DNA of 64,000 bases from DASUPK01 sp963695675 (GCA_963695675.1 CAVOGY010000007.1:806001-870000), one strand, 5' to 3'; positions 24,144-32,704 are shown, numbered from the stretch's first letter. Made by a program: numbers and translations. Notes: generated by a model not told the origin, from the sequence alone.

Positions 24144-25904
24144 GTGGCGGTCCGCGAAGCGATCCCGCGGAGGGAGGAGGCCGGGGAGTCCGTCTCCTCG
24201 TTCGCCAAGTCGCTCTTCCTCGGCGAGATCCACGAGGAGCTCGTCTTCCCCTGGCCGGACCCCGACCGCTCAGAACAGGACCGGATTCGAGAGATCAACG
24301 CCCAGATCCGCGAGTACTGCGCCGATCACTACGACCCGAGGCAGGTGGAGGAGGAGCGGTGGATCCCGGACCAGGTGCTCCGCGACCTCGGGGAGATTGG
24401 GGCGCTCGGGCTCTATGTGGAGGAGGAGTATGGAGGGCAGGGCCTCTCGCAAACGGGATACGCACGGGTCTTCGAAACCGTCGGCCAGATCGACGCCACC
24501 CTCGCGATCGTGCTCGGCGTGCACCAGTCGATCGGCTTCAAGGGGATCTCTCTCTTCGGCTCGGACGAGCAGAAGCAGCGCTTCCTCCCCGATCTCGCCA
24601 CCGGCCGGAAGCTCGCCGCCTTCGCGCTGACCGAGACGGAGGCCGGCTCGGACGCCTACCACGTGCGTTCCCGAGCGGTCGAGCAACCCGACGGCTCCTG
24701 GCTCCTGAACGGCGAGAAGCGATACATCGGCAATGGCTCCAGGGCCGACGTGATCACGACCTTCGCCCGGGCCGAGGTGGGCGGCGAGGACAGGCACATC
24801 GCGCTGGTGCTGGAGAAGGGGATGAAGGGCCTCGAGGTGGGCGAGCGCTACGACACCATGGGCCTGAGGGCGAATGACCTGCGGCGGCTCTATTTCAAGG
24901 ACGTCCGCGTGCCGGCCGAGAACGTGCTCGGCGAGCCCGGCCAGGGCTTTCGGGTGGCGATGCAGGTCCTCAACAACGGCCGCATCGGCCTCGGGACCGG
25001 CTCGGTGGGTGGAGCCAAGAAGCTGCTCGACCTCGCGATCGACCACGTCAAGGAGCGTCGCCAGTTCGGCCGCCCGCTGGCCGACTTCGAGCTCGTCCAG
25101 GAGAAGATCGGCTGGATGGTCTCCTACCTGTTCGGCCTCGAGTCGATGACCTATCTGACCTGCGGCCTGGTCGACGCCGGCGTTCCCGACTACTCGCTCG
25201 AGTCGGCGATCTGCAAGGTCTCCGGCACCGAGTTCCTCTGGTACGCGGCCAATCGGGCCCTCCAGCTGGCCGGGGGCGAGGGCTACATGCGGGACCTGCC
25301 CTACGAGAAGGTGCTCCGCGACACCCGCATCTATCCGATCTTCGAGGGCGCCAACGACGTCCTGAGAGCGTTCATCGCTCTCGGGGGGTTCAAGCCGGTG
25401 GGCGAGAAGCTGGAGGGCCTATCCGAAATCGAGCTGAGCGATCCAATCGGATCGATTGGGGTCCTGATCGACTACGCCAGTGACCGGATCCAGCGCGAGG
25501 TGAGGCCCGACAAGCTCAGCATGGCCCACGAGGAGCTGTCCGACCACGCCGCTGCGGTCTCCGAGCAGGTGAAGCGGCTGGCGAGTGTCACCGAGAAGCT
25601 CCTGCGGGAGCATCGAAAGGACATCATCGAGCGGCAGGCCCAGCAGAAGCGGCTCGCCGACAACGTCGCCGACATCTACGGGCAGGTGGCGCTGCTCTCG
25701 CGCGTCAGTCACATCTTCGAGGACCAGGGTGTTGAGCCCTCGGGCCAGGAGCGGTTCATCGCGGACACCTTCTGCCGGCGGGCCGCGGCCCGCGTGGAGA
25801 GCCGGTTCGATCAGATCGAGTCGAACGACGACGAGCGGATGACGGCGATCGCCAAGCTCGCCTACAAGCGCGGCTCCTACGGCTACGCGCTGTTCGAGGA
25901 CTGA
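24144..25904 (+). CDS. VLCAD-like acyl-CoA dehydrogenase
   Basis: The 586 aa flavoenzyme catalyses alpha-beta dehydrogenation of acyl-CoA. FAD/substrate motifs AFALTETEAGSDAYHVR (about 158-174) and LNGEKRYIGNGSRAD are present. The catalytic glutamate lies in IFEGANDVLRAF (about residues 400-410), the position used by very-long-chain and isovaleryl enzymes. A C-terminal 160-residue helical extension, as in VLCAD/ACAD9, would favour membrane association. It is probably part of fatty-acid oxidation; a thiolase lies 3 kb downstream but is not in the same operon. Confidence 0.9.
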   Translation: MAVREAIPRREEAGESVSSFAKSLFLGEIHEELVFPWPDPDRSEQDRIREINAQIREYCADHYDPRQVEEERWIPDQVLRDLGEIGALGLYVEEEYGGQGLSQTGYARVFETVGQIDATLAIVLGVHQSIGFKGISLFGSDEQKQRFLPDLATGRKLAAFALTETEAGSDAYHVRSRAVEQPDGSWLLNGEKRYIGNGSRADVITTFARAEVGGEDRHIALVLEKGMKGLEVGERYDTMGLRANDLRRLYFKDVRVPAENVLGEPGQGFRVAMQVLNNGRIGLGTGSVGGAKKLLDLAIDHVKERRQFGRPLADFELVQEKIGWMVSYLFGLESMTYLTCGLVDAGVPDYSLESAICKVSGTEFLWYAANRALQLAGGEGYMRDLPYEKVLRDTRIYPIFEGANDVLRAFIALGGFKPVGEKLEGLSEIELSDPIGSIGVLIDYASDRIQREVRPDKLSMAHEELSDHAAAVSEQVKRLASVTEKLLREHRKDIIERQAQQKRLADNVADIYGQVALLSRVSHIFEDQGVEPSGQERFIADTFCRRAAARVESRFDQIESNDDERMTAIAKLAYKRGSYGYALFED

Positions 25905-25977
25905 CCGCGCCAGCGGCCTTGCGTTCTGCCGCTCGCGGGCAACTGCCGGAGCAGCCGCAAGCGGATGAGGAGGCAGC

Positions 25978-26718
25978 CTATTGGCCGACTACGGCTTGAT
26001 CCTGGAGGGTCGTCGTCTGGCCCGTGGCGTCACCGCTCGGGACGGGCGTGGGATGTGGCGGGTGCGCGTGGCTGTTTGCGTGGCTGTTCGACGAGCCACC
26101 GGCGTTCGAATGAGCGGGGGGACCCGTTTCGCCGGATAGCCCGGGCGGCGTCAGGTCCTTCAACCCGATTGCCTTGCCGCGGCCGTGGCCGATCGCCTCG
26201 CCCTCTGCCTTCGCGCGTTGCTCGAGAGCATGCTGGTGGGCGGTCGCAGACTTGCCCTGGCTGACAGTCCCAAGCTTGCCGGCGCCCCGGGTGTCCTCGG
26301 CTGCGGGCTGCGCGGAGCGCTGTTCGCTCGAGCTCACCCCACTTCCCTTCGCAGGCTGGTTCGGCAGCGTGATCCCGATCGCATCGAAAGCGGAGCGGGC
26401 GGGCGAGGGCACAGTGACTCCGGCGACCGCCAGTCCGGCAAGCACCAGCGGAATCAGCGCGACGGCGACGGCAACCCTGGCTACCGACGTGAGTAGCGAC
26501 CGCCGCCGTCGTCTCGCCGTGGCGGTGCCGTCCGCGGCGCCTTGCCGCACCACCCGTGTCTCCGCCTCGATCGTCGAGGCGCGGGCGGCCGCCGCGAGGC
26601 GCGGAACGAGGTCCCCCCCGAGCCTGGGGTCGGGGTGCGCGGGCACAGCCGCACGTAGGGCATTCATGAATACGACGACGTCGCTCATCCCACCTTCGTA
26701 AGCGCCGTTCTCGCTCAC
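25978..26718 (-). CDS. putative anti-sigma factor, single-pass, His-rich tail
   Basis: The 246 aa product starts with about 75 cytoplasmic residues (VVVFMNALRAAVPAHPDPRLGGDLVPRLAAAAR), a basic stretch RRRRRS, one helix (VAVAVALIPLVLAGLAVAGV), then a long extracytoplasmic Gly/Ser/Pro-rich region. It includes a histidine-rich tail (SHANSHAHPPHPTP) that could bind metal. It overlaps the sigma factor gene by 4 bp, the arrangement of an anti-sigma factor. No ZAS zinc motif is present, so the assignment rests on context. Confidence 0.65.
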   Translation of the reverse strand: MSENGAYEGGMSDVVVFMNALRAAVPAHPDPRLGGDLVPRLAAAARASTIEAETRVVRQGAADGTATARRRRRSLLTSVARVAVAVALIPLVLAGLAVAGVTVPSPARSAFDAIGITLPNQPAKGSGVSSSEQRSAQPAAEDTRGAGKLGTVSQGKSATAHQHALEQRAKAEGEAIGHGRGKAIGLKDLTPPGLSGETGPPAHSNAGGSSNSHANSHAHPPHPTPVPSGDATGQTTTLQDQAVVGQ

Positions 26719-27266
26719 AGGGTTACCGCCTTGCGCGCCAGCTCCCGCTGCACCGCTGCGAGCCCGCGGCGCTGCAGCGCCTTGATCGCACCCGGGCGCT
26801 TGCCGAGCGTCTTCGCGACATCCTCGATGCTCATGTCCGCCAGCACGCGTAGGAGCAGCACGGCACGCTGCTCGTCGGAGAGGGCGGCGAGCACCCGCTG
26901 AACCTCCTCGACCCCGATTCGGGCGAGCGCCTCCTCCGCCGCGTCGTCCGCGCGGCCGCTCGGCTCAGGGGGCTCCGGGGAGAAATCGACGGGGCGACGC
27001 GCCGTATGGCGCCGGGCGTCGATCAGGCGGTGGTGGGCGATCGTGAAGACCCAGGACCGAAAGCCCTTCTCCTCGCCATCGAAGGTGGAGATGTCGCGCG
27101 CCACCTGCAGGAAGACCTCGCCGAGGACGTCTTCCGGGTCCGGCGCGTTGTTCGCGCGCAGGTAGCCGAGGACGCCGGGCGCAAGGCCGCCATAGAGCTC
27201 CTGCCAGGCGGCCTCGCTCCCCTGCCTGGCCGCCTCCAGGAGCGAGCTGAAGCGCTCCGGGCACAT
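26715..27266 (-). CDS. ECF-type RNA polymerase sigma factor
   Basis: The 183 aa sigma-70 family protein contains region 2 (DPEDVLGEVFLQVARDI and FRSWVFTIAHHRLIDARR) and region 4 (LSDEQRAVLLLRVLADMSIEDVAKTLGKRPGAIKALQRRG). It redirects RNA polymerase to stress promoters and is probably held by the membrane protein encoded just downstream (4-bp overlap). ATG 27266 is preceded by TACCGT with a 9-nt gap. The target promoters are unknown. Confidence 0.93.
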   Translation of the reverse strand: MCPERFSSLLEAARQGSEAAWQELYGGLAPGVLGYLRANNAPDPEDVLGEVFLQVARDISTFDGEEKGFRSWVFTIAHHRLIDARRHTARRPVDFSPEPPEPSGRADDAAEEALARIGVEEVQRVLAALSDEQRAVLLLRVLADMSIEDVAKTLGKRPGAIKALQRRGLAAVQRELARKAVTL

Positions 27267-27316
27267 CCCCCGGCGACGGTAGCGGAGTTCTCAACCAGCC
27301 GAGCCGATGCTTAACC

Positions 27317-27327
27317 TACAGCCTGTA
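27317..27327 (+). promoter_or_regulatory. candidate TetR operator TACAGCCTGTA
   Basis: The symmetric TACAG-C-CTGTA covers the expected transcription start and the A of the ATG at 27327, right after a TAACCT box (27312-27317). The position suits autorepression. Confidence 0.4.
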
Positions 27328-27938
27328 TGTCAATGGCATCGACCCCTACGCAGGTCGGCCGTCGCGAAGCGGAAGCGCTCGCGACCCGGGAGGCCCTGAT
27401 CGAGGCCGCGCTCCGGCTCTTCGCCGAGCGAGGCTATGCCGACGTCGGAACCGAGGAGATCGTCGCGCGCGCCAAGGTCACCCGCGGCGCGCTCTACCAC
27501 CACTTCGAGGACAAGCGCGATCTGTTCCGCTCGGTTTTCGAGCGGGTCGAGGCCGGGTTGATGGAGCGGATCGGCACAAGGATGAAGACCGCCAAGGATC
27601 CCTGGGAGCTGATCCTCAACGGGATGCGCTCCTTCCTGGACGCCTGCGAGGAGCCGGCCGTCAAGCAGGTCGCCCTCACCGACGCCCCGTCGGTCCTCGG
27701 CTGGCAGGAGTGGCGCGAGATCGACAACCGCCACGGCCTCGGCTTGACGCGCACTGCGCTCGAGGGCGCCGTCGCGGCCGGCGTGCTTCGCCCGATAGCC
27801 GTGGAGCCGATGGCGCACCTCTTCGTCGCCGCCCTCTCCGAGGCTGCTTTCGTGATCGCCTACGCCGACAGGCCGCGCAGGGCCCGGGCCGAGGTGGAGC
27901 AGGCCCTGGTTCAGCTGGTCGAGGGGCTTCGGGTGTAG
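27327..27938 (+). CDS. TetR-family transcriptional regulator
   Basis: The 203 aa repressor has the helix-turn-helix ALRLFAERGYADVGTEEIVARAKVTRGALYHHFEDKRDLF-type N-terminus (about residues 27-66) and a C-terminal ligand domain of TetR_C family type (LDACEEPAVKQVALTDAPSVLGW). Two ATGs (27327, 27333) are possible; the first follows a TAACCT box by 9 nt. A palindrome at the start suggests autoregulation. No obvious target gene is adjacent; a terminator isolates it from the convergent gene. Confidence 0.9.
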   Translation: MSMASTPTQVGRREAEALATREALIEAALRLFAERGYADVGTEEIVARAKVTRGALYHHFEDKRDLFRSVFERVEAGLMERIGTRMKTAKDPWELILNGMRSFLDACEEPAVKQVALTDAPSVLGWQEWREIDNRHGLGLTRTALEGAVAAGVLRPIAVEPMAHLFVAALSEAAFVIAYADRPRRARAEVEQALVQLVEGLRV

Positions 27939-27953
27939 GCCGTCAAAGGAGAG

Positions 27954-27984
27954 AAACGCGCCCCCGCCGAGCGGGGGCGCGTTT
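27954..27984. terminator. bidirectional intrinsic terminator
   Basis: A 14-bp perfect stem AAACGCGCCCCCGC / GCGGGGGCGCGTTT with a 3-nt loop lies between convergent tetR and a lipoprotein gene. The A/T-tract ends give short U runs in both directions. Confidence 0.85.
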
Positions 27985-28008
27985 CGGTCAGGTCCGATCT
28001 CCGCGAAC

Positions 28009-28884
28009 TCAGCTCGAGGGGACCGTGACTTCCTTCAGCAGCCCCTGCTGGTAGTGGGGCTTGGTCGGTTCGTCGCGATCCGGCAGGAAGCAGATGAACA
28101 CGTAGCGACCAGCCTGCAGGTTGAGCTGCGTGGCCTCCTTCTTCCCGCCGTCGAGGACCGCGGTCTGCTGGAAATGCTCGAAGTCGATCGACTTCGGCGG
28201 TCCATTCGACTGGAGGTCCTTGACGACGTCATCGATGGTCGCGTTGCCCTTGATCGGGGCCGCGGCGATGATGTGGAGCGCCTCCTTGCCCTGCGAGTCG
28301 AAGGTGATCGTGTTGTTGCCGGCCTTCAGGCCATCGGTCTTCCACTCGTACTCGTGGGCGGGATCCTGAGAGCCGGTCGTGGCCGCCGTGACCGAGGCGT
28401 CGGTGTCCGGCAGGTCGGCGTCGTTGGTCTCCTTGACGTCGAACTCGGTGGCCGGGACCTCCCTGGCGCCGTTGTCGGCCTCGTCGCGGACCACATAGTG
28501 GCCGTCGTCGAGCTTCACCGTGGCGGTTCCGGTCTCGCCCGGATTGACCGTGTTGACTCCGCCGTAGCCGCGAATCCACTCGGGGATCTTCTGGGGTCGC
28601 TCGGTGTCGAGGATCGGCTTTGCCTCGGCATACGTGTGACCCTCCCCGATCTGAACGATCTGCGCCATGTGGGGGACCTTGTTGGCGGAGTTGTCGAGCG
28701 TCAGCTCGACTGCGCCGCCCTCGATCTCGCCGGGAACGGCGATCGAGTAATCACCCTTGCCGTTCTCCGTGACCTTGACGGCAACCTCGGTCGGGTTATC
28801 CGACCCGCCACCGCCGCAGCCTGCCACCGTCACCGCCAGCGCCGCAACAGCCACAGCCGCGAGCGCCCAGATTCCTCTCTTCAT
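28009..28884 (-). CDS. cupredoxin-like lipoprotein, two domains
   Basis: The 291 aa secreted protein has lipobox VAGC (cysteine about residue 23) followed by a Gly linker. Two beta-sandwich halves can be seen: residues about 35-150 (DYSIAVPGEIEGGAVELTLDNSANKVPHMAQIVQIGEGH) and 170-290, ending AGRYVFICFLPDRDEPTKPHYQQG. The second has the Cys and His spacing of a blue-copper or copper-scavenging site, but no clear Met ligand. A strong Shine-Dalgarno (AGGGAGAAG) precedes the ATG, so it is not leaderless. Confidence 0.65.
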   Translation of the reverse strand: MKRGIWALAAVAVAALAVTVAGCGGGGSDNPTEVAVKVTENGKGDYSIAVPGEIEGGAVELTLDNSANKVPHMAQIVQIGEGHTYAEAKPILDTERPQKIPEWIRGYGGVNTVNPGETGTATVKLDDGHYVVRDEADNGAREVPATEFDVKETNDADLPDTDASVTAATTGSQDPAHEYEWKTDGLKAGNNTITFDSQGKEALHIIAAAPIKGNATIDDVVKDLQSNGPPKSIDFEHFQQTAVLDGGKKEATQLNLQAGRYVFICFLPDRDEPTKPHYQQGLLKEVTVPSS

Positions 28885-29013
28885 CAGGTTCTTCTCCCTT
28901 TTGGGCTTGGTTCCGAATCGGCCCGCGTCACCCCCGACGGCTTCCCCTGCCGTCCGCGCGGATCGCGAAACACTACAGATCGCCCGGGCGCCGCGCCTGA
29001 AGGAGCCGCGGCG

Positions 29014-30177
29014 TCAGTTGAGGCGCTCGACGAGCATCGCCTCGCCCTGCCCGCCGGCGACGCACATCGTCTCGAGGCCGACGTGGTGGTCGTCGGTCTC
29101 CATCGCGTTGAGCAGGGTGCCCATGATCCGAGCCCCTGTCATGCCGAACGGGTGGCCAAGGGCGATCGCCCCGCCGTGCGTGTTGAGCTTCTCCAGTGGG
29201 ATGTCGCACTCGGCCATGATCGGGATCACCTGAGCGGCGAAGGCCTCGTTGAGCTCCACGGCATCGACGTCCTTGATGGTCATCCCGCCTCGGTCGAGCA
29301 CCGTCTTGATCGCTCCGATCGGCGCGACGCCCATGTACTCCGGCTCGTTGCCGTGGGTGGCTGCCGTGCCGATCTTCGCGCGCGGCTTCAGGCCGAGCTC
29401 CTTGGCGCGGTCCTCCGACATCACGAGAACAGCTGCGGCGCCGTCGTTGAGCGGGCAGGAGTTCCCGGCGGTGACTCCACCGCCGCCCTCGAAGGCCTCG
29501 GGGAGCTCGGCGAGCTTCTCGAGCGTCGAGGTCGGCCGCGGGCCGTCATCCTTCGTCACCTCGGAGCCGTCCGGGAGCTCGACGGGGACGATCTCGCGGT
29601 CGAAGAAGCCGTCCTCCTGGGACTTGACCGCCAGCTCCTGCGAGCGTTGGGCGTACTTGTCCATGTCCGCGCGGCTCACCTCGTATCGCTTCGCCACGTT
29701 CACCGCGGTGACGCCCATCTCGATGTACGCGTTCGGAGTCCCGTCCTTGCCCTGTAGGCGCTCGTTCTGATCCGCCGCCCCGGCGGGCTCGGTCCGCTCG
29801 TTGTAGCGGCTCACCCATTCGACACCGGCGGCGATGTAGGTGTCCCCCTGGCCGGCGCGCACGGCGTTGGCGGCATGCCGGATCGAATCGAGGCTGGAGG
29901 CGCAGTAGCGCGACATCGTCACGCCGTTGACCGTGTCGGGCAGCTTCTTGGAGAGCAGGACCATTATCCGGGCGATGTTGAACGCCTGCAGACCCTGCGG
30001 CATGCCGCAGCCGCAGAAGACGTCCTCCACCGAGGACGGCTGGACCTCTGGATTCCGCTCGAGCAGCTCGTCGATGACGAAGGCGCCCAGCTCATCCGGC
30101 CGCAGCTGGGCCAGCGATCCCTTGAAGGCTCTGCCGATGGGCGTGCGGACGGTGTCGACGATCACTGCTTCGGGCAT
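29014..30177 (-). CDS. acetyl-CoA acyltransferase (thiolase)
   Basis: The 387 aa thiolase cleaves 3-ketoacyl-CoA in beta-oxidation. The nucleophilic cysteine is in MSRYCASSLDSI (about residue 88), the GHP histidine in GGAIALGHPFGMTGAR, and the second cysteine in CVAGGQGEAM. Translation is taken from ATG 30177 (MPEAVIVDTVRTPIGRAF); the open frame extends upstream through a low-complexity region antisense to the next gene and is not used. Shine-Dalgarno AAGGAG lies upstream. Confidence 0.95.
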   Translation of the reverse strand: MPEAVIVDTVRTPIGRAFKGSLAQLRPDELGAFVIDELLERNPEVQPSSVEDVFCGCGMPQGLQAFNIARIMVLLSKKLPDTVNGVTMSRYCASSLDSIRHAANAVRAGQGDTYIAAGVEWVSRYNERTEPAGAADQNERLQGKDGTPNAYIEMGVTAVNVAKRYEVSRADMDKYAQRSQELAVKSQEDGFFDREIVPVELPDGSEVTKDDGPRPTSTLEKLAELPEAFEGGGGVTAGNSCPLNDGAAAVLVMSEDRAKELGLKPRAKIGTAATHGNEPEYMGVAPIGAIKTVLDRGGMTIKDVDAVELNEAFAAQVIPIMAECDIPLEKLNTHGGAIALGHPFGMTGARIMGTLLNAMETDDHHVGLETMCVAGGQGEAMLVERLN

Positions 30178-30239
30178 CTGCGCCTCCTTACTGACGATGA
30201 GTGGGAAATGGTATGGGCCCAAGGCTCCCGGGGGGCCTC

Positions 30240-30245
30240 TAGGAT
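30240..30245 (+). promoter_or_regulatory. -10-like box TAGGAT
   Basis: TCTAGGAT ends 7 nt before ATG 30253, favouring that start over ATG 30244. Confidence 0.4.
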
Positions 30246-30252
30246 GGCGGTG

Positions 30253-31020
30253 ATGGCTGAAGACGGCCCTCGCTTCCGAATGCCCAGGGTCTCCATGCCC
30301 ACCTTCTCGCGCGGGGGAGGCGCGAGGCCGGCCGACAGCGCGACGACCGAGACGCAGCCAGGGGAGGCCGGCAAGCCCGCGACCGAGCCAGGGGAGGCCG
30401 CCAAGGCCGAGACGCAGCCAGAGGAGGCCGGCAAGCCCGCGACCGAGCCAGGGGAGGCCGCCAAGGCCGAATCGAATCCTCCCGAGGCCGCGAAGGCCGG
30501 CAGCGGCACCACGAGCGGCGCCACGAACGCCCCGACGACGCCAGTGGCTGCCAAGACCGGCACCGGATCGCCGGACCCCAACCTGCAGGAGCGCATCGAG
30601 GGCCTGCAGGGGTGGGTGGCGGAGATCGAGCGCAAACAGGCACGGCGGACCTATTTCGGCGCCCTCGCCGTGCTGCTCGCTATCGCGGCTGCGGGCGCGG
30701 CGCTCTATTTCGGGCTCACGAACCGCTCCGACAGCGCCAAGAAGAGCGACCTCGATGCGCTCACGACCAGGGTGGACTCGCTCGAGGGTGCCGTGACGAA
30801 GAGCAGCAAGGACACGCAGAACGCGCTCAACGCCTCGATCGCCCAGCTCCAGCAGTCGATTTCGGGCCTCCAGAAGCAGCAGGCAAAGACCGCGGCGACG
30901 ATCTCGACCCTGCAGAGCCAGGTGGCGGCAAACGCCGCGGCCAAGGGGGCGGTCGCGGGCGCGGCGCCCACAGGCACGACGACAACCGCGACCACGCCTG
31001 GGAAGACCAAGAAGCCCTAG
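30253..31020 (+). CDS. single-pass coiled-coil protein with tandem 10-aa repeats
   Basis: The 255 aa protein is of unknown function. Residues about 33-82 are five consecutive decapeptides of the type (E/A)T(Q/E)PGEA(G/A)K(P/A), followed by a Thr/Ala linker, a short helix (QERIEGLQGWVAEIERKQ), one membrane helix (FGALAVLLAIAAAGAALYFGL), and an extracytoplasmic coiled coil (LDALTTRVDSLEGAVTK..ISTLQSQVAA). The tail is Thr-rich. The layout suggests a cell-envelope spacer or scaffold. Divergent from the thiolase. Confidence 0.75.
   Translation: MAEDGPRFRMPRVSMPTFSRGGGARPADSATTETQPGEAGKPATEPGEAAKAETQPEEAGKPATEPGEAAKAESNPPEAAKAGSGTTSGATNAPTTPVAAKTGTGSPDPNLQERIEGLQGWVAEIERKQARRTYFGALAVLLAIAAAGAALYFGLTNRSDSAKKSDLDALTTRVDSLEGAVTKSSKDTQNALNASIAQLQQSISGLQKQQAKTAATISTLQSQVAANAAAKGAVAGAAPTGTTTTATTPGKTKKP
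30349..30498 (+). repeat. tandem coding repeat, 30-bp unit x5 (60-bp higher order)
   Basis: Two near-identical 60-bp blocks, each of two 30-bp units, plus a fifth diverged unit, encode Pro/Glu/Ala/Lys-rich decapeptides in one reading frame. Confidence 0.85.
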
Positions 31021-31021
31021 G

Positions 31022-31039
31022 TAGTGGCGTATGCCACTA
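31022..31039. other. inverted repeat after the coiled-coil gene
   Basis: TAGTGGC-GTAT-GCCACTA, a 7-bp stem starting 2 bp after the stop codon. There is no U tract, so it may be a weak terminator or a protein site. Confidence 0.35.
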
Positions 31040-31117
31040 AGTTGCTCCACGCACGGCACGCACGTCCGCAAGGTGCTCTAGCGTGACGCGCGGAACCCGC
31101 TCGAAAGGAGGTCCTCG

Positions 31118-31264
31118 ATGCCTGAGGGCTATTGCGTCAAGGAACGCAAGAAGGTCGAAATCAAGGACCCGCAGCAGGTCACGATGAAGAACGGTCGCCC
31201 GGCGATTCAGGGCACGTGCCCCGACTGCGGAACCAAGATCTTCAAGATCGGGAAGCTCTCCTAG
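31118..31264 (+). CDS. DUF5679-like small zinc-ribbon-type protein
   Basis: The 48 aa product begins MPEGYCVKERKKVEI and ends with GTCPDCGTKIFKIGK. The single Cys near the start plus CPDC resemble the DUF5679 family of very small proteins of unknown function, where cysteines may bind zinc. A near-perfect Shine-Dalgarno AAAGGAGGT (31104-31112) 5 nt before the ATG supports translation and suggests high expression, in contrast to the leaderless neighbours. Confidence 0.8.
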   Translation: MPEGYCVKERKKVEIKDPQQVTMKNGRPAIQGTCPDCGTKIFKIGKLS

Positions 31265-31547
31265 CTCTGGCTCTCCGCACGCGTGGGCAGCGCCCAGGCG
31301 TGCTCGGCGGCCCGCCGGGGTTGGCGGGACGCGTGCCCTGATCTGATCCAGCAGGCGTGTCGCGACCTCGGCCGGCGTCTGATCCGGCCGAGGATCGCCG
31401 TTCTCCGGCGAAGAACGTATGGCCTCACCCGTGGGCTGTGGCGGAACCGTGTGTAGCCGCTGGCCCGTCATCAATCCGGGATCGGCCCGCGCGCGTAGGA
31501 GCTAGGCAGGCGCGGAAGCGCCTTGCCCGACCGACTACGAACGCAAT
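31265..31547. other. non-coding gap
   Basis: About 280 bp without a convincing gene. It holds GGCCGGCG..CCGGCC inverted arms near 31370-31395 and no recognisable tRNA. The open frame on the minus strand here runs antisense through the DUF5679-like gene and is not supported. Confidence 0.5.
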
Positions 31548-31557
31548 GGAGGTGTGG

Positions 31558-31995
31558 ATGCGCTCGAACCGACGTTTTGCGGCGTTGTTCGCGATCGGGG
31601 CCGCGGTCGCGGTGCCGATGGTGGGCTGCGGCGGTGGCGACGACAACAACACGAGCAACGCGGCCACCCAGTCGCCCCCGACGTCAACGACCGGTGGCGC
31701 GACGACGGCCGGCGCAGGCACGGTCAGCCTCGCCGCCACCGAATTCAAGTTCAACCCCTCGGACCCGACCGTCAAGTCCGGCGAGGTCACCTTCAACCTG
31801 AAGAACGACGGGCGGTACCCTCACTCGCTCGAGATCGAGGACGTCAACGGTCAGGACAAGGAAATCGAAGGAGAGGTCTCGTCCGGGCAGTCCGGAACGC
31901 TGAAGGTGAACCTGCCGCCCGGGAAGTACGAGTTCTACTGCCCCGTGGACAACCACAGGCAGATGGGGATGACCGGGGAGATCACCGTGAAGTGA
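31558..31995 (+). CDS. cupredoxin-domain lipoprotein
   Basis: The 145 aa secreted protein has a signal peptide with lipobox MVGC, a Thr/Gly linker, and a plastocyanin-like domain. The copper ligands are visible: YPHSLEI histidine, then FYCPVDNHRQMGM giving Cys, His and Met. It probably carries electrons or binds copper at the outer face of the membrane. ATG 31558 was chosen over longer in-frame starts because GGAGGT lies 4 nt upstream and the signal peptide begins there (MRSNRRFAAL). Confidence 0.9.
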   Translation: MRSNRRFAALFAIGAAVAVPMVGCGGGDDNNTSNAATQSPPTSTTGGATTAGAGTVSLAATEFKFNPSDPTVKSGEVTFNLKNDGRYPHSLEIEDVNGQDKEIEGEVSSGQSGTLKVNLPPGKYEFYCPVDNHRQMGMTGEITVK

Positions 31996-32293
31996 TGGCC
32001 AGGCCGCCCATCATCAGCGAGGGGCGAAGCCCCGAGCGGTATGAGGGGCGGCCGCTCGCCATCACGACTTGATGGCGAAGCCGTCTACGAAAACGCCACT
32101 ACGCCCCCGAGGACGCCGACGTAGGCCGTGCCCTCCGGCCCGAGCGTCACGGGGGCGTGGTGGTTGTTTGTAGCCGAAGCCCATGCCCGCGAGGCGACGA
32201 TAGGCCGTACGGCCGCAGCGAAAGTGGAGCCGCGACCAGTTCCACCTCGCAGGCACTTTGACGCACCCCACAGCGGGCATAGGGGAGACTGTT
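31996..32293. other. non-coding gap with repeat and possible gene relic
   Basis: About 300 bp. It contains a PR-B copy at 32050-32085. On the minus strand around 32080-32160 a short frame reads GPEGTAYVGVLGGVVAF before a stop, possibly the remnant of a beta-propeller-like gene, but it is too short to assign. Confidence 0.35.
32050..32085 (-). repeat. PR-B repeat copy 3
   Basis: TCGCCATCA-CGACT-TGATGGCGA forms a 9-bp hairpin, and on the minus strand begins GACGGCTTCGCCATCA like copy 1. Confidence 0.55.
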
Positions 32294-32704
32294 GTGGCGA
32301 TGCAGCAGAAGCCGCTCGAGCTGATCCTGGCCCGGAATTTCCTCACCAGCCTGTCCACGCCTGCCTTCCTCGTCGACGTAAGCGGGGCATTGGTCTTCTA
32401 CAACGAGGCAGCGGGGGCGATGCTGGGGATCTCCTTCGAGGAGTCGGCGCGGACGCCCGCCGAGAAGTGGAGCGAGGCGATCGGTCCCTTCGACGTTGAC
32501 GGGACGCCGCTCCCGATCGAGGAAATCCCGACCACCAAGGCGCTCCGCCGGGGCCAGCCTGCGCACGGGACCTTCACCATGCGCTCGATGAAGGGCGACG
32601 CCTTCGAAATCGAGTCCACCGTCCTGCCGATCGTCGCCGAGGGCGGCCAGGAGGGAGCGATGATCTTCATCTGGACGCGAGGCAACTCCCACGGCGCCGA
32701 TTAG
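32294..32704 (+). CDS. PAS-domain protein
   Basis: The 136 aa single-domain protein is nearly all PAS fold: FLTSLSTPAFLVDVSGALVFYNEAAGAMLG (about 12-41), then GTPLPIEEIPTTKALRRGQ and the closing strands ESTVLPIVAEGGQEGAMIFIW. It has no output domain, so it may be a sensor partner or ligand-binding protein. GTG 32294 lies 6 nt after AGGGGAG; ATG 32300 is the alternative. Confidence 0.8.
   Translation: MAMQQKPLELILARNFLTSLSTPAFLVDVSGALVFYNEAAGAMLGISFEESARTPAEKWSEAIGPFDVDGTPLPIEEIPTTKALRRGQPAHGTFTMRSMKGDAFEIESTVLPIVAEGGQEGAMIFIWTRGNSHGAD

Noticed and set aside
28054..29757. 567-aa open frame on the plus strand across the lipoprotein and thiolase genes
   Set aside because: Antisense to two well-supported genes, with low-complexity composition.
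30349..30498. CRISPR-like regular repeats
   Set aside because: The units are contiguous without unique spacers and are translated in one frame.
31037..31474. Minus-strand open frame over the DUF5679-like gene
   Set aside because: Antisense to a small gene with a strong ribosome-binding site and not protein-like except for a short stretch.
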